Assembly (NCBI GenBank): GCA_000499405.2 | Contig: HG738139.1 | Coordinates: forward strand, 8,564 to 72,563 | Direction: 5' to 3' | Length of the DNA stretch: 64,000 nucleotides | From: Onchocerca volvulus | Lineage: Eukaryota > Nematoda > Chromadorea > Rhabditida > Onchocercidae | Part shown: positions 53,601-64,000 of the stretch, one piece after another | How the letters are laid out: each line of letters opens with the position of its first letter | Position numbering within the stretch: the stretch's first letter is position 1 | Position numbers and translations under genes: made by a program | Notes under the pieces: model-generated | Told to the model about the DNA's origin: nothing | What the model saw: the letters and a program-made list of their open reading frames with translations, nothing else | Database searches by the model: none

Positions 53601-56560
53601 ATTCTGGAAGGAATGGCCTAATTTTCCAGGCGATTTATTCTCCCTCTTTGCTCAATTTTTTGAAATGAAACAGTTTTTCGTGAAACTACAAAACGAAAAG
53701 TTCTTTTCTTTTTGTTTTGAAATCATCTCCCAATTCAACCCTTTTTCCTCCTTGTTTTTCCACTATTTATCCATTCTTTCTCTCTCAACCTTTTTTTAAA
53801 TTACATATTAACTAACAGATAAAGGAATAAACTGATATCTCTCCCGCATTTCAGTAAATCGATGATGACTGTTAAATTTTTTTGTTCATCCTTTTCAGCC
53901 TTATGCTCCAAAATTGAACATTACCCGAATAATTTCAGTAAAAATCAAATAAATTTAAAATAATGCTAGTAATGCTAGGCAGAAATTGAATGAATTGGAT
54001 TAAAAAATGTTTAAGATAAAATGGAAGTTTGATTTGATTTTGGAAATTATTATGATGATAATGCAAATGATGATATATATTAACTTTTTGATAATGGCGA
54101 TGATAACAAATACTAATTTTTTAAAATACAAACAATTTAATGATGATGAGTGATGATTTCTGTTGACGACAACAATGAAATGAAAAAAATAAAATTCCAT
54201 AACATTTTTTTCCAATTTATAAAATTAATGGAAAAAATATCGCCATTTTTATTGAAATGGGAAATTAATTTCATTGTTAAAACAATATTAATCATTATAG
54301 CGCTTAGGTCATTCGTTCACTCATCAAATTTTTCATCTTTTGTCAAACTAACAAATAAAAGAAATTTAATTTTTTTGAATGCTTGTTTGGCAGGAAAAAA
54401 AGATTCTTCACTTTGCTACGAAAAAAAAATGAATTGTTTTCAGCATAGTTTTTATACTCGAAACGACATTTCATTCATATATATAAAGAAAATTAACATA
54501 ATAAATTTTTTCTTCAAAAAATGTCATACATTGCTCCAAAAAGTATTATTTATTTTTTCACTTTTTGATTGTCAAAAAAGAGAAAAAATCGAATAATGCC
54601 CATTGGATTATCATAATTTAATTGGAATTATTCTGTTTGAGCACTGCAAATATAAATTTCGCAAATTTTAATTTCATTGTTACAAGTTAAATGAAGTCTT
54701 TAATTTATTTACTTATTGGAAATATGGTTTAAAAGTAATCAAATATTTTATTTCTGTTTGTTATATAATTTTGCAGTAGAAAGAAGTAACTAAAAGAGAA
54801 AATTTTTGGTTTTGTTATTATGCAATCAAATATTTGCCTGGGACATATTAATGGAAAAATTTAAATTTTCAAAATTCAAGGAATTTTTTGATGAAACAGA
54901 CAACTAAATCTTCAAAATCAAAAAAAAAAAGTAATTTTGGAAAGGATTTCATCGATTGATATAATAGAAATAAACGAATGAAATATGGATGATAAAGTTG
55001 GATTTGACTAGCGGCTTCGCTTAATTGAAATCAATTACTTAAAGTTGTGCATTTATGCTTCTTTTATTTCGTTATTCAGGGAGAATTGTGATTGGAAAAT
55101 AATAAATTTTACACCTGTTAAGGCAGAAAATTTGAAATTTCTTGATTTCTAATCTCTTTAGGATTATAAATTTAAATATTGCCAAATTAAAATTACAAAT
55201 GCTTCTAAGGTTTTAAAAATTAGAAAGTGTTCTGCAATTCTCGACTAATTTTTCAAAAAATATTCGGATTGGCAATAATTCATTAAGATGAACATAATTT
55301 TCAGTGTAATTTATAATCGACTTGTGAATTTATTAGATGAAAACTTAGATTTGGAACATTCAGTGGCGATTATCAGCATTTAGAAAATGAATAATGAGCC
55401 CATAAATTCAACATTATATGCGTAAATGTTGATTTATTAAATAAATGATACCATATCCAAGATTTTCAAATCATATTAATAAATGAGATTAAATTTAAAA
55501 TCGAAAATAGACGAACGAATGAATTTCTTTCATTCATTTTGATTTTCAATTTTATTTTTTCAAGTATAAAATTAGCATAGTAAAAATATATTATCTTATT
55601 TAAGTTTTTTTGGTTCAAATAGCAATGTTTGCCTGTAAAAACATGCAAAGAAATGAAAAAAAATTAAAAAAAAAAAAAAAATGAACTTCCATAAATGTAA
55701 GCATGAAAATCTATAAAATTTTGACTTTTTTTTTTTTTATTTCAAATTTAAGGGAAAAAGAAGAAAGGAAGAACTAAAATTTGTATTCATCCATAATTTA
55801 GTCCTTTCTACCTTTGCGTTAATTGGATATGTCTTTTTGGAGCGAATTTTATGACGGCACTTAAAAATTAAGGACAAAACAAAAAAACAAACTCTATTTT
55901 AAAACATTTCTTCGGTAGTATGTTCCACAAATGATTCGCTACAACCTTTTCTTTGTTATCAATGTTCGATCATTGAATTGAGAAAACTTCTCCTTTTTTT
56001 CCTCTGACGAACTCCTAATTTTTAAGCAACTTGAACAATTGTTGTAATTTTTGGACTTTTTTGAAAAAAGAAATTTTTTTAACATAATAAAAAGATCAAA
56101 AATGTACCTGATTTTTTTTAATTGTAATTAACAACATTTTTAATAGAGAGGAAAATAAAAAAAATCCACGTTGTTTCGAAAGAAAAAAATTTCCAGTTGA
56201 TTTTCCTCCCGAATCCTAATACTTAAATTTCTTTTTTTTTTCGGACAAGTGAGTGTGTTGATTTTCTATTTGTTAGATTCCAATAATTACATTGTTGAAA
56301 AAAAAGAGTAGAAATTTTCATTTTTCCTTCTGGAATTTTTTAACTGATTGTAAATTTTTTCATGACATTTCGTTGAAAGCAATTTATTTTATTTATTTAT
56401 GATTTGTTGCTTATTATTTCAGAGAGAGAGAAAAGTGGCTTCGAAATTTATTTAATATGAAATAATATTAGATTTAATTTCAAATAATGAAATAAGGCAA
56501 TTCTTATGAATTTGTGAAAAAGCAAATCTAGTCTTAGTACTTCAATTTATCGCGATATTT
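50661..56560. other. Long stretch without a recognised gene
   Basis: AT-rich, with A runs and a short GA repeat at about 51582-51598. A less AT-rich pyrimidine-rich patch lies at about 51410-51560. The longest frame, 54150-54596 (+), is dominated by Lys, Asn, Ile and Phe codons and does not look like a protein. No RNA gene was seen. Confidence 0.4.
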
Positions 56561-56583
56561 CATTCGCAATAACGAAATAGACA

Positions 56584-56819
56584 ATGCATTTTCGCAAACT
56601 GCAGCTTTGATAGCATCCAGCATGATGCATTTCCGGAAATCTGGAATTGTCAGTCAAGGCAATGCATGCTATCTGCAGATCTAAAAATATTTCAAAAGGA
56701 TTAGTGATAGCATCACGTTTCATGTGACAATGCATGCGCTATGCGACGACGAACATGCATCATTACACTGATCGCAACATTCAATCAAACGTTTGAAAAC
56801 GTAGGAGAGACGGATGCAT
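56584..56819. promoter_or_regulatory. Cluster of six ATGCAT palindromes
   Basis: ATGCAT occurs at 56584, 56625, 56662, 56730, 56755 and 56814, in a block with higher GC than its surroundings, about 1.2 kb upstream of the LDLa-domain exon. The density suggests a regulatory block. The binding factor is unknown; octamer-like, homeodomain or RNA-level GCATG readers are all possible. Confidence 0.35.
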
Positions 56820-57241
56820 TCGTGTTACATCGAGGAAAGGAACTGATAGATGACGGTGGAATAGAAAAACCCATTAACCTAAAAGTGTGTTGAATGAGTA
56901 TACTCACAGCAAGATAATGATTACTTTTTGCAGCATCAACAAACGTTTTCTCATAAATTCAAAATCTTTTCTTCTTATTGTTTCAAAAAAATTGAACAAA
57001 TCGTTCATATCAGTATTATACATGTTACGAAAATTATTCTTCTAGCAATTATTGCTTTTTTCTCATTTTTCATTTCCATTTTGTATTTTTTTCGCATAAT
57101 TTTAGAGGCCGTACATGTCATTATTATTTATATTCTTATAGTTTTTATTTTCGTCCTTACTATTTCATTTTTTCCTTCTTCTTTTGATGTTATAATTTCG
57201 AAGGTCAAATAAAATTATTATCATTAATCACTTTGTTTGTT

Positions 57242-57385
57242 ATTACAATAATGATAGCAGTGGTTGTTGCTGTCATTGTTACCGTAGCTAACGATATGTT
57301 GATGCTTAAATTTATCATGACAGTAACAGTAGTAATAGTTGTTGCTGTTTACGGTAGCAAAGAATGAATGATGCTTAATGAGGAC
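57242..57385. repeat. Imperfect tandem repeat, about 75-bp unit
   Basis: The word gttgttgctgt followed by a form of ttaccgtagc or tttacggtagc and then gatgctta occurs twice, once in each half of the interval. The copies are diverged. Confidence 0.5.
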
Positions 57386-57399
57386 TGAATTAGACATTT

Positions 57400-57624
57400 T
57401 GAAATCAAAATTTCATGATCATTTCAATGAAAAGAGATACAGTAGCAGCAGTTGTAGTGGGAGAGAAGAATGAGTTGGGATGAGAATTAAGGAAGATGAA
57501 CGGTTGTCGAGAATGTACGGATAGCTGTGGATGATGGGATGGATAGGCGCGGGTCATCATCTCGGTGACAAGACAAGAACACCTTCCTCCTCGGTCCTTT
57601 CAAGACGTCCTTGGAGGAGGAGAG
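57400..57624 (+). promoter_or_regulatory. Candidate promoter and untranslated first exon of the LDLa gene
   Basis: A block clearly richer in GC than its neighbours, ending at a strong donor (gaggagag followed by gtaagag, GT at 57625). The next good acceptor is ttgttgcag ending at 57972, 63 bases before the ATG of the LDLa exon. No long frame starts in the block, so it would be noncoding. Confidence 0.4.
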
Positions 57625-57663
57625 GTAAGAGATCGGTCTATCTGATGGTTTGGTGATTGCTTC

Positions 57664-57709
57664 ATTGGCTGGTTGGTTGGTTGGTTGGTTCGTTCGTTGC
57701 TTCGTTCAC
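57664..57709. repeat. Tetranucleotide repeat ggtt/cgtt
   Basis: Runs of ggtt followed by cgtt in the intron between the candidate first exon and the LDLa exon. Confidence 0.8.
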
Positions 57710-58035
57710 TTTGCGTTTAAGTCGAATTCAAAAGACATTTCGTCGGAGGACGATTGAGCAGGAAAAGGAGGCGGTGTTGTCTGCCCACTATATATTTTTC
57801 TACCCTTCACTACTACTTTCATTAATTGACAATAAATTAACATTTTTGAAATTCAAAGTCAGAGTGGATGATGATAATGATAATGCAATAAATTATTCTT
57901 CTTACTATCACTACTACTTTCTCAACTACTAAACTCACGACTAGTATTATCATTATTATTATATTGTTGCAGCTGCTATTATTGCCTTCTTTCTTTTGTG
58001 GTATTTGGCCAATCTGATCGGTGATTGCGCACCAA

Positions 58036-58252
58036 ATGGGCCTAAACATCCGATCGATAGGCCTGGTTGGCTTAGTTTTAGGCTTAGCTGATATTGCTAT
58101 TACTGCCTCAAATAATAATGGATCTGTAATGGTGGAAAGAATAATTCATAATTGCTCAAGAAATGAATTTAAATGCTCAATTGATAACAAATGTATTCCG
58201 CTGCTCAAAGTGCAGGATGGTACTGTGGATTGCATTGATGGTTCCGATGAAG
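58036..58252 (+). CDS. LDL-receptor class A domain protein, first coding exon only
   Basis: The exon runs from an acceptor ending at 57972 to a donor at 58253 (gaag followed by gtattt). The ATG at 58036 opens a hydrophobic signal peptide ([17 protein letters not shown]), then an LDLa module: [15 protein letters not shown] with CIPLL, and the calcium-site end [12 protein letters not shown]. The exon ends in phase 1 right after this, as LDLa exons often do. The fourth cysteine of the standard module, expected just before DG, is replaced by Gln (KVQDG). The protein should be secreted or a cell-surface receptor. No further exon was found up to 64000, so the next intron is longer than 5.7 kb or later exons were missed. 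The particular family member cannot be named from 72 residues. Confidence 0.8.
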
Positions 58253-61200
58253 GTATTTATGATTTCCTCTTTTTCATGATGAATTCTTTTTTCTTCTGAA
58301 ATTTTATCCACGAAAATTTATGAAGCATATGCACTTCTAAAGACTGTAATTTCTTAAACAAAAAAGAAATTAAATTGAATGAATTTAAGTTTTTGAATTA
58401 TATGATGGATGATGAGTGATACTAAAAATTGAATTTATTATCTTTGAATTTCATAGCTAGTATTGGTAAAGATATATTTATTTCTAAGTTTTAAAGTCAA
58501 GCAAAGTGCAGTGCATTTTCAAAAATTGATTTCACTCCCCTAATGTCAAATTTACTCTAATTAACATTTGAACAAATTGAGATAAATTCAAAATTTAAAT
58601 GCAAAACGATTTTCCAAATTTTGAAATTCATCAGTTCTCTAATGCATTCCCAAATCTTCAAATGAATGAGTCATTAATTAAAATTTATAAAACAAGATGA
58701 AGAAAGTATTGTTCCATTTCCCATCGGATCTTGCATATTTGAAATCTTACAGACAAATGAATTACTACAAGGGACTTTTCTTATATGAATGTATCATCAA
58801 GAAATTCAATTACCATCCCTTTCATTTAAATTTCTCTTTTTCCAGTCATTTAATCTACTCACTACAAAAATCTTACACATTCCATCCCATCCACTTTTGC
58901 TGACAGAATTTGCTGCTATTTCATTTCTTGTCACAGCCCGTTTAACATTGTCAAAGCGGTCATTGTATTAAAACAATGATCAGTTGTCTATCAGTAATAA
59001 TTAAGCTAATTACTGAACGAAATTTACCCATTTTAGCTATCATTTTTAAATTTCATCTCTTAATACTCATAAAAAGTTCATTTTGCATGCAAAAGCAATT
59101 ATTTTATTACTATACTACGACAATCGATAGGAATTATGAAATAGTTAAAATTGATTTTTTTAAGAAATAAAAATAAAATTGCAGCTTTCGAAAAAATTCA
59201 ACCCATCGAAATGCATAAAGGATCCTAAATTTTATTTTTGCAAGTCTTCATTCATACCAGCAACTAATATTTCCAAAAAACTAATATTTCTCTCATTTTT
59301 GAACATTTTTCCTCTATTCCGTACTTGCAATAAACAAAAATAAATATTGTCAACTACACATAAGTTTATTTGAGAAAGTTTTTTTTTTATTTATGGGAAA
59401 TGGAATTAGTAGTTTAAATTGGGATTTTTTAAAATCTGAATTCAATCTTTTTTACTTTTTGATTGATGTTCAACTTGTTCAACTTTTCTTTCTTCTTTTT
59501 TGCTTTGTAAAGAAGATGTGGACATTTTTTGAGTCGGTAAGAATTGAAAATAGTTAAAAATTCCCAATTGTAGATGTATTCAAGACCAAAGAAGAAACAT
59601 CTGTGAGTTTTTTTTCAGCAAAAATTGAAAAAAAAAAAGTCCAATCAAGATTGCTAATCTAGTATTACCTTTGTCAATCTTAGATATACATAACTTCAAA
59701 TTTAGGAAAAAATATATTGTGTATGAAGAAATTTCACTTAAATGAATTTTACTTAACAAGAAGATGAGGGTAAAAATAAAAATTTGAAACTTTGAATTGA
59801 GAATTTGCTTAAAGAATTCGGAATTTCAGATATAAAAGTTTCAAATTTGACACAGGTACTACTGTTTTTCAAAAAATATTTAGATGGGTAGGATCTCTAC
59901 AATATTCGCAGGTTTCTTTGTCATTTTCATCATATAAATTTTTGCGAATTCCGAGAGCATTTTTTGCTATAACTGTGATAGCATCGATCTGCATTTTACA
60001 ACATGCCTGATATATTTATTGAAATGTTGTTACCTTGAATTTTATTTATGATCCACAAATAAATAAATAAACGGATGAATAATAAATGCAGAATAAATAT
60101 ACGCACATATTTCAATGATTCTTTCAAATCGCTTCAAATTTACTTCTTGTTACTGAATGAAAAAATAAAATACCAATAGCAAGTTTTTTTTAAAAATTAT
60201 GAAATCAGATATAAAATTATTAGATTTTGATAGATTGTCATAATAAATAATTTCATTGCTATTGGTTATGCTTAAACTGATAACGCAACAGAAATACGTA
60301 TAGAATTGTTTTGATTATCCTAACTGATGATGTTAACGGAATTAATTTGAAAATGAAACTATTGTTTCAATTTATGGTTAGTCGGAAACAACAAATATAC
60401 ATTAAACTGAAAATTTCACATATTTCATCAATTTAAAATAAAACTTTTGAGCTTTTATTCCGCACCATTTCATTAATGAAATAGAACATTCATTTGAATC
60501 AATCATTTTTTTTTTTCGAATTTTAATTATTCTTTTTAAAATAATTTTATAATAAAGATATAACTTTTCTGGCTAATTATATTTACGACAGATTTATCAT
60601 TCAATAATAATATACAAGCATAAGTCTTCCCATCTGTCTAATCATCTTTTTGATCTGATTAATCCGATCTAATTGTCACTAGTCATGAATATTTTTTTGT
60701 TCTATAATTCCTTCATTTGCAGCTATTATTATTTATCGTTGGATTCTATAAAATCATTCTTTTTACCGTTTTTCCTTTTTTCATTATCTTATTTATTTCT
60801 TTCTTCCTCAGCATTTTATCACAGTTGGAAAAAAATTTCCGTTCATCATATCATTTTAAGCAATTTTCGAAGATAATGAAGAGATTTCATTTTTTTTCCT
60901 GCCAGATAAATATGAAGTTTGCGAAAACTGATTCGTAGAATTTTGAAATGTAACTTTTATTTTGAAATTTTAACAAAAATAGATTCATTTTTTTGCTGAC
61001 CTAATGTCAAAATGATAATATTCCTTTTCCTTTTGCTATCACTACACCAATCGTTTCAGAATTATTGCTCTCTCTTTTTTCCTTTCTTTCTCTTTCTATT
61101 ACAATAATCAAACAAAAAATAAGATTCGATATATTTTATGTAATTAAATATATACATTAGAACTAATAATTAAATACGAATACAAAAATTAATTGAGTTA

Positions 61201-64000
61201 TTTCATAATCACGGCTTAAATATGTTTCAGTTACATATTGTGAATTCTTAAATTGGTCATTTATTTAGTATTTAATTTTTCCGTGAAATTTCGCTTACTC
61301 TTCCTATACATTTATCGCACAATTAAAATATTTTGTGTTAAGAGACTTTGATAATAAATTTGAGCAAAAGTTATCATACACGGAATTAAATTAAAGTCAA
61401 GCAATTGAAGTGTTATAAATCAGCAATCTATAAAAACTCATCCGGAAAGAACAATTTGATGTTTGACATAATTAATTAATCATTTTCGGCAATTATTTCG
61501 AGGGAACATTTTACAAGTTTCTTTCTTTTTAAATTAACAAAAGAAATATTTCCTTATCAACCTGGTGAATGTTGCTGATCATCGAGATTTCTTGTGTTGT
61601 AATGAGTATTTTGTCATCTACTGGAAATCATACATTCTTTACATAATTTTTCTTATTATTTATATTTTGGATATGAATTAAAGTTTAGTCACACTTAGTA
61701 ATCAATCTTAAAAATAGTCATCATTTCAATCATTAGCATTAATTTAACATGATAACGTCTAGATTGCTAGAAGACTGTAAATTCAATTCGTATGGAAATT
61801 TAAAAAATACATTTTTGCCTTTTTTCATCAGTTTCTCTTCATTTGATAGAAAAATAAGAATAGTTTTTGAGACAATTAAAAGAAAAACTTTATTATTATC
61901 ACTATTATAATTATAATGAAAAATGATGTATTTCTACATTAGAAATGACACGTTTATTGTAAGGACAAGGACAAGTTATTAGTGAGCATCAAAATCGTGT
62001 CCTTGACAAGTAACCGGACAAGAAGGATGACCATCATCATCAATCCATGAATGAAATTCTATAAGAGTAAGTGGATAAGATGTTGGAAAAGAGGAAAGGT
62101 TGATGAATGATGGATACGTTGCCATTCCAATTCAGCCTTTCACGGTGACTGTTTTTAAACCTCTTCCAATCATTCATTTTGGAAAGCAAATGGGAAGTAT
62201 AATTTCAATTCCATTTTACATTTAAATTCACTCTTATTTACCCGCTTAGATGGATAATTATTCATTATTGGCATAAAGGCTGGGGGCAAAAATCGCATCA
62301 TCATTATCAATATCATCTGATTAAGTAATCGAAACGAAGACCGATGATATTAAGGAATTAAATTGTTGACATTAATATTTAATTATTATTATTCTTACTA
62401 TTTTTGCTATATTGAAAAATGATGGAATCATCTTACATTCAGTATGCTTGATTTTCCATGATAGCAGTAATAATCATATTAATTATCATCATAACAGTAA
62501 CTTAATATCTTCGAGGTTGTTTTCATAGATGCATGCCGTTTTCCAAATTATCGGTTTGAAAGTGCATAAAAAGTTTGGATTCTATGATGGACACGAGGAA
62601 GAAACTGACCTCAATAAGATCACTATAATTTCAGAATGACCCAAAACTGAAAACCTTAGATGAAACCAATTACAGATTCACTAATAGAATATACAACTGT
62701 TAATAATTTGATATCTAATGTTCCCATTTAAATTATAAATTATCGATGAAGAGGATAAAGAAAATAATGTGACAATCATCGTACCAATGGTTGCAATTTT
62801 TTGTATTCACTTGATTTGTATAAAAAAAAAAAAAAAGGAAAAAAAAGGAAAAAAAAAGAAAATAAAAAATGAGAGATGAATTGGGGAGGAAGAAAGGTAG
62901 GAATGAAAAAAAGGGGGGCACAAAGTTTGAGATATGTTAGGGAAAGATTCATCAATCCTTGTACTTCTTCCAATTTTTCGAGCAAAATTGCAATACAATG
63001 AATAAATGGAATGCTGTGACCTCGTCTGACCGAAGTTTTGAAGGTCAAACGATGATGGAACAAATATGTACTCAGGAGGAACTAATCGGGAAGAAATGCT
63101 CTTCAGGAACAAATTTCTATTATTTATTACATTCACGCCTATTCAAATACACTCACATATTCATAATTAAAATACTTGCACAGAAATAAACAATTTGTCC
63201 ATCTATATATTCAAATATATGCAATATGAACTTCCATATATAATAATCACCGATTATTGCACAATTTATTTTTCAACCTTCATTCAAAATCTAGCAATTG
63301 TCAAAACTTGTAGTCTTTCAAACTTTCAATAATTCATAACGAATACTATCACTTTTATATGTGCATTAACTACATTACACCACTCATTATTATTATATTA
63401 TTGTTATTATTATTAAATTCAGTGAAATTAAGGTTTAAGAGAGATGAATAAAATGCATAGAACCATTATAAAATATTTATTCATCAAATTAAATTATCCT
63501 TGTAAGATTATCGTGGTGAATTTAAATTGATACAAATAAGTATTATAATTGCGATAAAAAATGGATATTATCAGTATTATTTTCATTAAAAATCATTGAT
63601 ATTATCAGCATTATTTTCATTAAAAATCATTGATTATTTAAAGTATAGTTTTATCATAAGTTTGCTACTTTTATTAACTATTGACTTATCATTAATCATT
63701 TCTCACTTTAATGCACATTTAATATTAACTCGGATATGTACTAATTAATAGTAAAAACTGAATTGAATAAACTCTTAAAAAGCCTTAATGACGACAATGA
63801 TATGGCTAATAGTTTTGCTTAAAAAACTGAATTTCCAAATAAGATTGTTTTTACAACTTCAATTTTCAAAATTTAATTTTTATTAAAGTGGAAATTTTAT
63901 TTAGTGGCTCAAATTACATCATTAACAGTTATTGTGGAAATAAATCGTTCTAAATTTAGTTTCCAAAGGAATTTGAAAATTTAATTTAAGACATTGATTT
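58253..64000. other. Probable long intron of the LDLa gene, nothing recognised
   Basis: AT-rich, no coding exon seen on either strand. A purine-rich tract lies at about 62821-62920 and gives Phe/Ser/Pro-rich frames on the minus strand that do not look like proteins. Patches at about 61960-62160 and 62960-63110 are less AT-rich. Confidence 0.4.
63564..63631. repeat. 34-bp tandem duplication
   Basis: Two copies at 63564-63597 and 63598-63631, differing at one base (t versus c in the tcagYatt word). Confidence 0.85.

Noticed and set aside
54150..54596. 148-residue + strand open frame
   Set aside because: Residues follow AT-rich codons (Lys, Asn, Ile, Phe) with no recognisable motif, as expected of noncoding AT-rich DNA.
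62807..63136. 109-residue minus-strand open frame
   Set aside because: Its C-terminal part is a translated purine tract (Phe/Ser/Pro runs); overlapping frames are equally open, so no coding signal.

Overview
The window looks like nuclear DNA of a parasitic nematode, probably a spirurid (filaria-like) worm. It is strongly AT-rich, with many A or T homopolymers of 10 to 61 bases. Genes are broken into short exons with nematode-type splice sites (TTTCAG acceptors, GTAAGT-like donors). Several start codons sit directly against an AG acceptor, as expected for spliced-leader trans-splicing. Every gene call below comes from reading exons by eye and checking that splice phases agree; no database search was run.

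Layout. Positions 1-2700 carry a nematode chemoreceptor-like 7TM gene on the + strand that seems broken at transmembrane helix 3. Positions 2.7-7.7 kb are repeat-rich, with a promoter- or LTR-like block near 3.1 kb and a decayed Helitron helicase near 6.4-6.9 kb. Positions 7.7-9.9 kb hold a compact heterochromatin protein 1 (HP1) gene on the - strand. Positions 11.6-16.9 kb hold two + strand genes in tandem, PRKRIP1 (spliceosome factor) and ABHD16A (membrane lipid hydrolase). Positions 16.9-31.7 kb have no recognisable gene, only a few islands of unusual composition: a possible small secreted peptide at 22.7 kb and a possible noncoding exon at 27.7 kb. A PCBP/PES-4-like KH-domain RNA-binding gene runs from 31.7 to 40.2 kb (+). 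Next come LENG8 (41.6-46.7 kb, -) and RPB3 (47.4-49.6 kb, +), arranged head to head around a likely shared promoter. After 49.6 kb the only convincing coding exon is the first coding exon of an LDL-receptor class A (LDLa) protein at 58.0 kb (+), whose remaining exons were not found.

How the genes relate. Most of the intact genes are housekeeping genes of RNA production and handling: RNA polymerase II subunit RPB3, the mRNA-associated PCI protein LENG8, the spliceosomal PRKRIP1 and the PCBP-type RNA binder. HP1 adds a chromatin function and ABHD16A a lipid function. This is a normal mixture for a gene-dense part of a nematode chromosome.

I did not find a clearly new biological system. The points most worth a second look are the paired p53/forkhead-like sites in a PCBP intron, the small-peptide candidate at 22.7 kb, the hairpin overlapping a putative splice donor at 27.87 kb, the shared LENG8/RPB3 promoter with a CRE palindrome overlapping a start codon, and the two broken reading frames (GPCR and the LENG8 exon junction).
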